Below are positions 54,863 to 61,720 of a DNA stretch of 61,720 nucleotides, piece after piece. The DNA comes from Parahoeflea olei (GTDB lineage Bacteria; Pseudomonadota; Alphaproteobacteria; Rhizobiales; Rhizobiaceae). Below the pieces are notes generated by a model. It saw only the letters and a list, made by a program, of their open reading frames with translations, was not told the origin of the DNA and made no database searches. The DNA lies in NCBI RefSeq assembly GCF_001703635.1, contig NZ_LQZT01000011.1:5841-67560 (forward strand), written 5' to 3'. Numbering within the stretch: position 1 is the first letter of the stretch; every line of letters starts with the position of its first letter. The translations under genes and the position numbers were made by a program.

Positions 54863-56692
54863 TCATTGCGCTTCGGTCGACCACCATATTTCGGGGAATC
54901 CGATGCCGTAATAGGGCAGTTCCGCGGGATGGGCGAGAGTCGCGCGGTAGGCCACCTTGAAGGCCTTGCTGTAAAACAGCGGCACGACATAGTGATGGGC
55001 GAGCAGCACCCGGTCGAGCGCCTTGACCAGCGCCACCTGCTCGTCGCGCTCCTGGGCGAAGATGATCCTGCGGATCAGTTCGTCGATCGCCGGATCGGAA
55101 ATGCCCGCATAGTTCGATGAGCCTTCGCGGTCGACGGAGGACGAGCCCCAATAGTTGGTCTGCTCGTTTCCCGGATTGAGGGTCTGCGCCCATAGCCCCC
55201 AGATCATGTCGTAGTCGAAGCTGCGCACACGGTTGGTGTATTGCGAACTGTCGACGGTGCGGATCCGGGCGTCGATCCCGATCTTCTTGAGATTGGAGAC
55301 ATAGGGCAGCACCGAGCGCTCGAAGGATTGGCTCGGCAGCAGGATCTCGAGTTCGAACGGCTCCCCGGTCTTGGCATTGACGAGCTTCTGGTCCTTGAGG
55401 TCGTATCCGGCCTCGCGGAACAGCGCCAGCGCCTGGCGCAGGTTGGCGCGTGCCTTCTGGGCGTCGCCGCCGACCGGATTGGTGTAGGGGGTGGTGAACA
55501 CCTCCGGCGGCACCTTGTCCTTCAGGCCTTCCAGGATCTCCTTCTCCCGTCCCTCAGGCAGGCCCGAGGAGGCGAGTTCCGTTCCCCAGAAATAGCTGTC
55601 GATGCGATCGAAGGCGTCGAAGGCCAGGTTGCGGTTCAGGTCCTCGAAGTCGAAGGCGTAGTTGAGTGCCTTGCGCACCCGGATGTCCTTGAACTTGTCG
55701 CGACGCAGGTTCGGCACCATGGCCTGCATGATGCCGCGCGCGCGCAGCGGGTTTGCGATCTCCTCGCGCTTGATCTCTCCGTTCTGGATGGCGGGGAAGT
55801 CATAGGCCGTGGCCCATTTGCTTGCCGAATTCTCCTGGCGGAAATCAATGTTGCCGGCGCGGAAGGATTCGAACTCGACATTGGCGTCGGTGAAATAGGC
55901 GTATTCGATCGCACCGAAATTGTCGTGGCCGACATTGACGTTGAGGTTGCGCGCCCAATAGTCGTCGCGCAATTCGTAGCGGATGCTCGAACCGGCCGCC
56001 ATGCTTGCGATCCGGTAGGGTCCCGAGCCCATCACCGGCTCGAGCGTGGTGCGGCCGATGTCGCGCGTGTTCCCGGCCTTGTCCTGGCCTTCCCACCAGT
56101 GCTTCGGCAGGACCAGGATCTGGCCGAGAATATGCGGCAGTTCCTTGTTGTTGGTCTGGTCGAACCGGAAGGTCACCTCGCGCTCGCCGGTCTTCTCCGC
56201 GGAGACGACATGGGCATAGTACTGCGCCTGAAGCGGATTGAGTTCGGTGGCCTTGGTGAAGCTGAAGACCACGTCCTCGGGCGTCACCGGCTCGCCGTCG
56301 GGCCATTTGGCTTCCGCGCGCAGCCGGAACGTCACCTTGGAAATGTCGTCTGGAAAGGACACGCTTTCGGCGATCAGGCCGTAGGACGCCGAGACCTCGT
56401 CTTCCGAGGGTTTCATGAGGGTGTCGAACACCAGCCCCAGGCCCACCGCCAGCTGTCCCTTGGCGAGGATCGGGTTCAGGCTGTCGAACGTGCCTTCCTC
56501 CGACAAATGCAGCGTGCCGCCTTTCGGCGCGTCCGGATTGACATAGTCGAAGTGGGCGAAACCTTGCGCGTATTTCAACTCGTTGATCATCGACATCCCG
56601 TGCCGCCAGGTGCCGTCCTGCGCGAACGAGGGCGGCGAAAACGGCATGAGCGCGCTCAGTGCCAGCAGAAAGGGGATGAAACGGTTGATCAT
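54863..56692 (-). CDS. yejA: Peptide ABC transporter binding protein YejA
   Basis: A 609-residue periplasmic protein of the SBP_bac_5 family. Signal peptide ~1-24 (F-L-L-A-L-S-A-L-M-P-F...S-F-A-Q). The mature part begins with W-R-H-G-M-S-M-I-N-E-L-K-Y and N-P-D-A-P-K-G-G-T-L as in YejA. AGGAGG precedes the ATG at 56692. First gene of yejABEF-ghrA, 159 bp ahead of yejB. It captures peptides such as microcin C-like or antimicrobial peptides. Confidence 0.94.
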   Translation of the reverse strand: MINRFIPFLLALSALMPFSPPSFAQDGTWRHGMSMINELKYAQGFAHFDYVNPDAPKGGTLHLSEEGTFDSLNPILAKGQLAVGLGLVFDTLMKPSEDEVSASYGLIAESVSFPDDISKVTFRLRAEAKWPDGEPVTPEDVVFSFTKATELNPLQAQYYAHVVSAEKTGEREVTFRFDQTNNKELPHILGQILVLPKHWWEGQDKAGNTRDIGRTTLEPVMGSGPYRIASMAAGSSIRYELRDDYWARNLNVNVGHDNFGAIEYAYFTDANVEFESFRAGNIDFRQENSASKWATAYDFPAIQNGEIKREEIANPLRARGIMQAMVPNLRRDKFKDIRVRKALNYAFDFEDLNRNLAFDAFDRIDSYFWGTELASSGLPEGREKEILEGLKDKVPPEVFTTPYTNPVGGDAQKARANLRQALALFREAGYDLKDQKLVNAKTGEPFELEILLPSQSFERSVLPYVSNLKKIGIDARIRTVDSSQYTNRVRSFDYDMIWGLWAQTLNPGNEQTNYWGSSSVDREGSSNYAGISDPAIDELIRRIIFAQERDEQVALVKALDRVLLAHHYVVPLFYSKAFKVAYRATLAHPAELPYYGIGFPEIWWSTEAQ

Positions 56693-56785
56693 TGCGGCGT
56701 GTCCTCCTGAAAAGTTCCTTGAGGGGACAATAGGCCAATTCTGCGTCAGGGGCAGGGGGCGCGGCGAAAAACCGCCGCAGGACAC

Positions 56786-56813
56786 AAAAAAACCGGGCCA
56801 GGCCCGGTTTTTT
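56786..56813 (-). terminator. Bidirectional terminator downstream of the cytochrome c gene
   Basis: Arms AACCGGGCC and GGCCCGGTT around a single A, flanked by an A-run (56786-56792) and a T-run (56808-56813). On the minus strand it follows the cytochrome c stop by ~20 bp. It shields yejA from read-through; it can also act on the plus strand. Confidence 0.92.
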
Positions 56814-56832
56814 CGTCAGTCATGCAACTGGA

Positions 56833-57618
56833 TCAGTTGCTCTGTTCCGTGGCCGGAGCCTGTTCTGCAGCGGGTTCCGCACCCTCGGCCGGCGCAGCTT
56901 CTTCAGCCGGTGCGGCCTCTTCCGCGGGAGCAGCCTCCTCAGCCGGCGCAGCTTCCTCTGCGGGAGCGGCCTCCTGTGCAGGTGCGGCTTCTTCGGCAGG
57001 GGCTGCCTCCTCGGCCGGCGCTGCGGCTTCGGTCGGAGCGGCTTCTTCCGCGGCTGCGGCATTGGGGTCGGGCAGCGGCGCGGGCGTGTCCGCAAGCGTC
57101 CGCAGATAGGCGATCACATCGGCGCGCTCGTCGATCTTCTTGAGGCCGGCGAAGCTCATCGCGGTCCCGGAGATGTACTTCTTCGGGGCTTCGAGGAAGT
57201 GGCTCAGGTGATCGTAGTCCCAGACCACCGATCCGCCCTGGGCGAATTCGGTCATGGCGGTGGAGTAGTTGAAGCCTTCATGCGAGGCGACCGGACGGTT
57301 CACCACGCCCCACAGGCCGGGGCCGACCTTGTTGGTGCTTGCCGCGTCGTTGGTGTGGCAGGCCGCGCATTTCTTGAAGATCGTTTCGCCCTTGGCCGGA
57401 TCGGCATTGGCGAGAAGCGGTGCGATCTCTTCGGGGGCGGCTTCTTCTTCCGCGGGCGCGCTCTGGCTGCTGCCGCCTTCGGCCACTTCGATCACAAAGC
57501 CTGCATTTTCCGGGGCCGGCGTTTCGTAAATCGCTTCCGAAACAATCGAAAGGGTCATCACAACAAACAGGACCGCCAGAACCGCGCCTGCCGCGGAGTT
57601 GAAATAGTTGGAGTTCAT
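56833..57618 (-). CDS. Membrane-anchored class I cytochrome c with hexapeptide-repeat tail
   Basis: A 261-residue protein: uncleaved N-terminal anchor (~8-28), short acidic linker, then a class I cytochrome c domain with heme motif C84-A-A-C87-H88 and Met ligand M154 in G-T-A-M-S-F. After residue ~186 comes a tail of near-identical A-A-P-A-E-E hexapeptides to the end. The domain matches CycM-type cytochrome c552 that feeds aa3 oxidase in rhizobia, which normally ends soon after the heme domain (about 180 residues). Divergent from kdsB by 174 bp, the common rhizobial arrangement. Confidence 0.92.
   Translation of the reverse strand: MNSNYFNSAAGAVLAVLFVVMTLSIVSEAIYETPAPENAGFVIEVAEGGSSQSAPAEEEAAPEEIAPLLANADPAKGETIFKKCAACHTNDAASTNKVGPGLWGVVNRPVASHEGFNYSTAMTEFAQGGSVVWDYDHLSHFLEAPKKYISGTAMSFAGLKKIDERADVIAYLRTLADTPAPLPDPNAAAAEEAAPTEAAAPAEEAAPAEEAAPAQEAAPAEEAAPAEEAAPAEEAAPAEEAAPAEGAEPAAEQAPATEQSN
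56871..57051 (-). repeat. Coding tandem repeat, 18-bp unit (A-A-P-A-E-E)
   Basis: About ten imperfect 18-bp units encode A-A-P-A-E-E in the C-terminus of the cytochrome c. Copies differ mainly at third codon positions, with a few amino-acid variants (P-T-E-A, P-A-Q-E, A-E-G), so the array is not a very recent expansion. The peptide is acidic, flexible and probably extended. Confidence 0.9.
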
Positions 57619-57705
57619 GTTCCCTCGCTCCGTTTCGGTTCGGTGTCCAGCCCTGTGCTCAGCAAGGCCCGAAGCCGTCTTGAAATCGCGCGGAACCTAT
57701 GTCTT

Positions 57706-57722
57706 TTGCAATTCAGTTGCAA
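57706..57722. promoter_or_regulatory. TTGCAA inverted repeat in the cytochrome c/kdsB divergent region
   Basis: TTGCAA-(TTCAG)-TTGCAA lies between the divergent genes. On the minus strand its left hexamer could act as a -35 with TAGGTT 17 bases further as a -10 for the cytochrome gene, but matches are modest. It may equally be a regulator site. Confidence 0.3.
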
Positions 57723-57792
57723 CACTGTTTGTGTGGGCCGCCGCGAAACTGCGAGAGCATCGCGGGCGGTCCAACCGGGGATACAAGCCAAG

Positions 57793-58566
57793 ATGGCCAC
57801 ATTGCAGGAGCAGACGCTCGTCATCATCCCGGCCCGGCTGGCTTCGGCCCGCCTGCCCGGCAAGCCGCTCGCCGATATCGGCGGCCAGCCCATGGTCGTG
57901 CGCGTGGCGCGCCAGGCGACGCTGGCCGGGGTCGGCCGCGTCGCGGTGGCGACCGATTCCCGGGAGATCGCCGCCGCGGTCGAGGCGGCGGGCTTCGAAG
58001 CCGTGATGACCCGCGAAGACCACCAGTCGGGCTCGGACCGGGTGTTCGAGGCGGCGCAGATCATGGACCCCGAGGGTCGCGCCGACATCATCCTCAATGT
58101 CCAGGGCGACATCCCTGCCATCGAGCCCGAGACCATCCGACGCTCGGTTCTGCCGCTGGCGTCCTCGCCGGCGGATCTCGCGACGCTGGCGGTCGAAATC
58201 GCCGACGAGGCGGACCGGACCAATCCCAACATCGTCAAGATCGTCGGATCGCCGCTCGGCGATGGCCTCTTGCGTGCGCTTTATTTTACGCGCGCGACTG
58301 CGCCTTATGGCGACGGACCGCTCTACCATCACATCGGGCTTTATGCCTGGCGCCGGCAGGCGCTTGCGCGCTTCGTCGCGCTGGCGCCCTCTACGCTCGA
58401 GAAACGGGAATCGCTCGAGCAGCTCAGGGCGCTCGAAGACGGCATGCGCATCGATGTCGCCATCGTTGACTCGGTCCCGCTCGGTGTCGATACTCCCGCC
58501 GATCTCGAACGCGCCCGCCGGATTCTCGCGGCAGACCAGGCGCCCTCTTCTCGCAACGGACAGTGA
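57793..58566 (+). CDS. kdsB: CMP-KDO synthetase
   Basis: A 257-residue 3-deoxy-manno-octulosonate cytidylyltransferase, activating KDO with CTP for lipopolysaccharide core synthesis. Seen: [15 protein letters not shown] (nucleotide loop, ~11-25), D-H-Q-S-G-S-D-R (~76-83), N-V-Q-G-D-I-P-A-I (metal Asp, ~100-108), and H-I-G-L-Y-A-W-R. The ATG at 57793 is chosen on family start; ribosome site is weak. Followed after 2 bp by pheA. Confidence 0.95.
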   Translation: MATLQEQTLVIIPARLASARLPGKPLADIGGQPMVVRVARQATLAGVGRVAVATDSREIAAAVEAAGFEAVMTREDHQSGSDRVFEAAQIMDPEGRADIILNVQGDIPAIEPETIRRSVLPLASSPADLATLAVEIADEADRTNPNIVKIVGSPLGDGLLRALYFTRATAPYGDGPLYHHIGLYAWRRQALARFVALAPSTLEKRESLEQLRALEDGMRIDVAIVDSVPLGVDTPADLERARRILAADQAPSSRNGQ

Positions 58567-58568
58567 TA

Positions 58569-59453
58569 ATGACAGCTTCCACCAACCGCATCGCCTTCCA
58601 GGGCGAGTTCGGCGCCAATTCCGACATGGCCTGCCGCGACATGTTTCCCGACATGGAGCCGCTGCCCTGCGCGAGCTTCGAGGATGCATTCAACGCGCTC
58701 GACCAGGGCGAGGCCGATCTGGCGATGATCCCGATCGAGAACACCATCGCCGGCCGCGTCGCCGACATTCATTATCTTCTGCCGGAATCGCGCCTGCACA
58801 TCGTCGGTGAATACTTCATGCCGATCCATTTCCAGCTGATGGCGCTGCCCGGCGTCGACCGCTCGGAAATCCGCACCGTGCACAGCCATGTCCATGCCGT
58901 CGGCCAGTGCCGCAAGGTGGTGCGCGCCAATGGCTGGAAAGCCGTCGTCGCCGGCGATACGGCCGGGGCCGCCCGGCTGGTGTCGCAGAGCAACGACCGC
59001 ACCATGGCCGCACTCGCGCCACGGCTGGCGGCCGAGCTCTACGGCCTCGACATCCTTCAGGAGAATGTCGAGGACACGGAAACCAATGTCACCCGCTTCG
59101 TGGTGCTGTCGCGCGAACCCCGCCATGCGCCGCGCCCGGTGGCGGACGAGGTGGTGGTCACCACCTTCGTCTTCCGGGTGCGCAACCTGCCCGCCGCGCT
59201 CTACAAGGCGATGGGCGGCTTTGCCACCAACGGCGTCAACATGACCAAGCTCGAAAGCTACCAGATCGGCGGCAAGTTCTTCGCCACCCAGTTCTACGCC
59301 GATATCCAGGGCCATCCTGACGAGGCGCCGGTGGCGCGCGCCATGGAAGAACTCGCCTTCTTCTCCAAGGAGCTCAGGATCCTGGGCGTCTATCCGGCGC
59401 ATCCGTTCCGGCTGGAGCAGAACGGCGCCAACGAGGAAGAAGCCGGAGGCTGA
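58569..59453 (+). CDS. pheA: Prephenate dehydratase
   Basis: A 294-residue monofunctional enzyme making phenylpyruvate from prephenate. Catalytic domain ~1-190 with A-F-Q-G-E-F-G-A-N-S (~8-17), I-P-I-E-N-T-I-A-G-R and the T-R-F motif E-T-N-V-T-R-F; ACT domain ~200-275 for phenylalanine feedback, where the usual E-S-R-P reads L-E-S-Y-Q. No fused chorismate mutase. Starts 2 bp after kdsB, an arrangement common in rhizobia. Confidence 0.95.
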   Translation: MTASTNRIAFQGEFGANSDMACRDMFPDMEPLPCASFEDAFNALDQGEADLAMIPIENTIAGRVADIHYLLPESRLHIVGEYFMPIHFQLMALPGVDRSEIRTVHSHVHAVGQCRKVVRANGWKAVVAGDTAGAARLVSQSNDRTMAALAPRLAAELYGLDILQENVEDTETNVTRFVVLSREPRHAPRPVADEVVVTTFVFRVRNLPAALYKAMGGFATNGVNMTKLESYQIGGKFFATQFYADIQGHPDEAPVARAMEELAFFSKELRILGVYPAHPFRLEQNGANEEEAGG

Positions 59454-59574
59454 GGCGAAGTCCCGTCCGGAAACCGTCGGCGGGTGCTTGCGTGCCAGGT
59501 ATGCACCAGGCCGCCCCGCTTCAAGGAGGTGCCCCAGGTCGCGGTGAACCGCCTCGGCCGGCAGCCAGCCGGGC

Positions 59575-60537
59575 TCAGCGGCGCCAGTCCAGCCAGTCGC
59601 GCATCAGCCGTTGCGCAATCGCGCCCGGCGGCGGCGCGGAGGCCTTGTCCTCGCCCAGCACATTGGCGAGCATCGCCTCGGTCTCCGTGCGGTCGAACCA
59701 GCGGCAGTCCTCGAGCTCGGTGGTGTCGCGCTCGATGTCGAAGCTCCTGGCCTCGGCATAGACACCGATCATCAGAGAATGTGGCATCGGCCAGGGCTGG
59801 CTCGCGTGATAGCGCACGCGCCCGACCCGGATGCCGGATTCTTCCAGGGTTTCCCGCCGCACCGCGTCTTCCATCGTCTCTCCGGGCTCGATGAAGCCCG
59901 CGAGGCAGGAATACATGCCCGGCGGAAAATGCGGGCTGCGCCCGAGCAGGCAACGGTCGCCGCTCTCATCGAGCACCAGCATGATCGCCACGGGATCGGT
60001 GCGCGGAAACACCACGTGGCCGCAGGCGCCGCAGCGGCGCCGATAGCCCCCGGCCTCGGGCGTCATCGCGCCGCCGCAGGCGCCGCAGTGCCGGTTGGCA
60101 AGCGCCCAGGAAACGAGGCTGGTTCCCTGCGCATAGGCGCCGAGGGCCTCCTCGTCCAGGAGTGCCTGGCGGTAGACCGAGCGGCTGTCGATCGCCTTGA
60201 ACGGCTCGGACAGGTCGTCGGGCGCAATGCCGAGCGGCATGGCGATCCGCGCCGCGTTCGCTGCATCCCAGCCGATCAGCACGGCGTCGGCTTCGAGCGG
60301 CTGCATCGCCGCCAGATCGGCCGCCTGCAGCAGCCCATCGGTCCGGTCACCCTCGACCCGCATGACGAGCCGGCCCGCGGCAATGGCGAAATAGCGCGTG
60401 GCCGGGTCCTTGAGCGCATCCCCGAGTTCGCTTTCGGTGCGATGTTCCGAGCGCCGGTCGAGCCGGTTTCCGGAAAAGGCGACAAGCCGGCTGGCTTCGC
60501 CGTGGGGGGCGTCGTGGTCGAACAGGGAAAATGTCAT
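59575..60537 (-). CDS. nudC: NAD+ diphosphatase (NudC type)
   Basis: A 320-residue Nudix hydrolase splitting NAD(H) to NMN(H) and AMP, and in some bacteria removing NAD caps from RNA. Zinc ribbon H-C-G-A-C-G-G ... C-G-A-C-G (~148-175), Nudix box G-F-I-E-P-G-E-T-M-E-D-A-V-R-R-E-T-L-E-E (~213-232) complete, and the NudC hallmark S-Q-P-W-P-M-P-H-S-L-M (S-Q-P-W-P-F-P-x-S in the family). Starts 3 bp after the HIT gene. Confidence 0.95.
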   Translation of the reverse strand: MTFSLFDHDAPHGEASRLVAFSGNRLDRRSEHRTESELGDALKDPATRYFAIAAGRLVMRVEGDRTDGLLQAADLAAMQPLEADAVLIGWDAANAARIAMPLGIAPDDLSEPFKAIDSRSVYRQALLDEEALGAYAQGTSLVSWALANRHCGACGGAMTPEAGGYRRRCGACGHVVFPRTDPVAIMLVLDESGDRCLLGRSPHFPPGMYSCLAGFIEPGETMEDAVRRETLEESGIRVGRVRYHASQPWPMPHSLMIGVYAEARSFDIERDTTELEDCRWFDRTETEAMLANVLGEDKASAPPPGAIAQRLMRDWLDWRR

Positions 60538-60540
60538 GGA

Positions 60541-60945
60541 TCAGAGGGCCTCGAGAAGTCTTTTCGTGAATTGGGCCCGGGCATCGCCGTCCCAGGGGGT
60601 GGCTTCGCCATGCCCCCAGACCGGACCGGGCCAGGCCGCATCGCCCGTGCTGCGGGCGATGATGTGCAGATGGAATTGCCGCACCTGGTTTCCGAGCGCG
60701 CCGACATTGATCTTTTCGCATCCCGTCGCCTGCTTGAGCGCCTTCGCCGCCAGCGCGGTCTCGAAGGTCAGCATGGTCTGGTCGAGCGGCGTCATGTCGA
60801 ACAGTTCGGAAATGCCGTTGCGCTGCGGCACCAGCAGCACCCATGGCCAGCGGCTGTCCTGCATCAGCCTGAGCTGGCACAGGCCGAGTTTCATCAGCAG
60901 GGTGGAATCGCGGTCAAGGCGGGGATCGAGGGCAAAATCGGACAT
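60541..60945 (-). CDS. HIT-family protein with altered triad
   Basis: About 134 residues. A HIT domain is clear from W-P-W-V-L-L-V-P-Q-R (~35-44), K-I-N-V-G-A-L-G-N-Q-V and Q-F-H-L-H-I-I-A-R. The third histidine of the H-x-H-x-H triad is replaced by Ile; the subfamily with W-P-G-P-V-W-G downstream shares this as far as I recall. The ATG at 60945 matches family starts (M-S-D-F-x-L-D-P-R-L); an ATG at 60957 is also open. Likely a nucleotide-binding hydrolase, substrate unknown, paired with nudC. Confidence 0.88.
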   Translation of the reverse strand: MSDFALDPRLDRDSTLLMKLGLCQLRLMQDSRWPWVLLVPQRNGISELFDMTPLDQTMLTFETALAAKALKQATGCEKINVGALGNQVRQFHLHIIARSTGDAAWPGPVWGHGEATPWDGDARAQFTKRLLEAL

Positions 60946-61003
60946 TGGCGGAACCATGATTCAGGATCAGGCACCGACATTAGCAGTTTTTTTTGGCCTT
61001 GGC

Positions 61004-61032
61004 TTGCTTTTGCCGGTGCGATTGACGATATG
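61004..61032 (+). promoter_or_regulatory. Candidate promoter of the SRP RNA gene
   Basis: TTGCTT (61004-61009), 17-base spacer, GATATG (61027-61032). The expected start point about 7-8 bases further coincides with the 5' end of the 4.5S RNA. The -10 match is only partial. Confidence 0.4.
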
Positions 61033-61039
61033 TGCAGGC

Positions 61040-61136
61040 GGGAGGTTGGTGGTGGACGAGCCACTCGCCAACCGGGTCAGGTCCGGAAGGAAGCAGCCCT
61101 AACGAGCCCGGCACGGGTCACCGTGCCAGCCTCCCA
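61040..61136 (+). ncRNA. ffs: Bacterial small SRP RNA (4.5S RNA)
   Basis: The signature GTCAGGTCCGGAAGGAAGCAGC around 61076-61096 forms the apical loop and the Ffh-binding internal loops; the ends GGGAGGTTGG (61040) and CCAGCCTCCC (61126-61135) pair to close one long hairpin. As component of the signal recognition particle it targets membrane proteins together with Ffh. It lies directly upstream of dnaX, a conserved arrangement. The ends are estimated from pairing to within a few bases. Confidence 0.96.
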
Positions 61137-61245
61137 CCCTTTCGCCCGCGCCCATCATGGCAGGCCCTGTCATTGACGGGTTCCGCCGGGCTGGGAATCT
61201 GGTGCGGTTGGCATCCAGCCAGCGCGAGGGGCGGCAAAGGACACG

Positions 61246-61720
61246 ATGGAACAGACGACCGGCACCACCACAGCTCAATCGGGGACTTCGCCCGAGGCAC
61301 AGGCGCCGTACCGTGTTCTGGCGCGCAAGTACCGCCCCAAGGATTTCACCGACCTGATCGGCCAGGAGCCGATGGTGCGCACGCTCACCAACGCCTTTTC
61401 CACCGGCCGCATCGCCCAGGCCTGGATGCTGACCGGCGTGCGCGGCGTGGGCAAGACCACGACGGCGCGCATTCTGGCGCGTGCGCTCAATTACAAGACC
61501 GACGGGATCGACCGGCCGACCATCGACCTGTCCAGCCCCGGCGAGCACTGCCAGGCGATCATGGAAGGCCGCCATGTCGACGTGATCGAGATGGACGCCG
61601 CCTCCCACACCGGCATCGACGACATCCGCGAGATCATCGAGCAGGTGCGCTACCGCCCGGTGTCGGCGCGCTACAAGGTCTATATCATCGACGAAGTGCA
61701 CATACTCTCGAACCAGGCCT
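61246..61720 (+). CDS. dnaX: DNA polymerase III subunit gamma/tau, N-terminal part
   Basis: 158 residues are visible, then the window ends. Y-R-V-L-A-R-K-Y-R-P-K-D-F (~22-34), Walker A G-V-R-G-V-G-K-T-T-T (~65-74) and Walker B Y-I-I-D-E-V-H (~147-153) are the clamp-loader AAA+ motifs. The region that holds the four zinc-binding cysteines in Escherichia coli has only one Cys (G-E-H-C-Q-A), as usual in Alphaproteobacteria. AAGGA lies 4 bases before the ATG. It loads the beta clamp at the replication fork. Confidence 0.96.
   Translation, partial: MEQTTGTTTAQSGTSPEAQAPYRVLARKYRPKDFTDLIGQEPMVRTLTNAFSTGRIAQAWMLTGVRGVGKTTTARILARALNYKTDGIDRPTIDLSSPGEHCQAIMEGRHVDVIEMDAASHTGIDDIREIIEQVRYRPVSARYKVYIIDEVHILSNQA

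Noticed and set aside
56871..57051. Regular repeats suggestive of a CRISPR array
   Set aside because: Units are 18 bp, contiguous without spacers, and in frame within a cytochrome c gene.

Overview
This window is high-GC chromosomal DNA from an alphaproteobacterium, most likely a Hyphomicrobiales (rhizobial-type) species. The evidence is the gene order cytochrome c / kdsB / pheA / nudC / HIT / 4.5S RNA / dnaX, a Rhizobium-style Tad (cpa) pilus locus, a zinc-finger-less DnaX N-terminus, and the sulfite dehydrogenase, yejABEF and GH43 modules. A marine relative of Rhizobiaceae (Hoeflea- or Martelella-like) would fit, but genus is a guess. I see no insertion sequence, prophage, CRISPR, tRNA or rRNA. 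The window is gene-dense, and both terminal genes are cut by the window edges.

Layout. 1-4.05 kb: 3' part of an AstE/AspA-type deacylase, then a TAXI-type TRAP transporter (binding protein and fused permease). 4.07-9.06 kb (minus): an ArsR-type regulator with the two cysteines of BigR/SqrR persulfide sensors, followed by a soeABC-like molybdenum sulfite dehydrogenase (catalytic, 4x[4Fe-4S] and membrane subunits). 9.1-19.4 kb: a LacI repressor divergent from a carbohydrate operon of a CUT1 ABC importer (binding protein, two permeases, ATPase), a TIM-barrel isomerase, a Gfo/Idh/MocA dehydrogenase, an aldo/keto reductase and a cytoplasmic GH43 beta-xylosidase; two near-palindromic LacI-type operators sit in the divergent promoter. 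19.5-20.1 kb: slyX and an acyl-CoA thioesterase. 

20.3-33.6 kb: a nucleoside uptake and salvage block. A BMP-type nucleoside ABC importer (ATPase and two permeases, but no binding protein here) is followed by cytidine deaminase, purine nucleoside phosphorylase, DeoC, a two-part ALDH16-like aldehyde dehydrogenase and DeoA. On the opposite strand lie a membrane-anchored retropepsin, upp, add and deoB. Together they would free bases and convert deoxyribose-1-phosphate to glyceraldehyde-3-phosphate plus acetaldehyde, with the dehydrogenase as a likely acetaldehyde sink. 

33.7-46.9 kb: a lone PhnD-like periplasmic binding protein and then a full Tad/Flp pilus locus: two TadE/G pseudopilin-like proteins and a lone CpaC N-domain protein (minus), Flp pilin, CpaA, CpaB, CpaC, CpaD, CpaE, CpaF, TadB, TadC (plus) and TadD (minus). 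TTAACC motifs precede most of its transcription units. 47-49.8 kb: M17 aminopeptidase, MarR-type regulator, NlpC/P60 hydrolase. 49.8-56.7 kb (minus): yejABEF peptide importer followed by a GhrA-type reductase. 56.8-61.7 kb: membrane-anchored cytochrome c with a hexapeptide-repeat tail, kdsB, pheA, nudC, a HIT protein, the 4.5S SRP RNA and the start of dnaX.

Nothing here is a clearly new defence or mobile system. The observations most worth following are the persulfide-sensor/sulfite-dehydrogenase pairing, the shared TTAACC signals of the pilus locus, and two unexplained lone genes embedded beside it.
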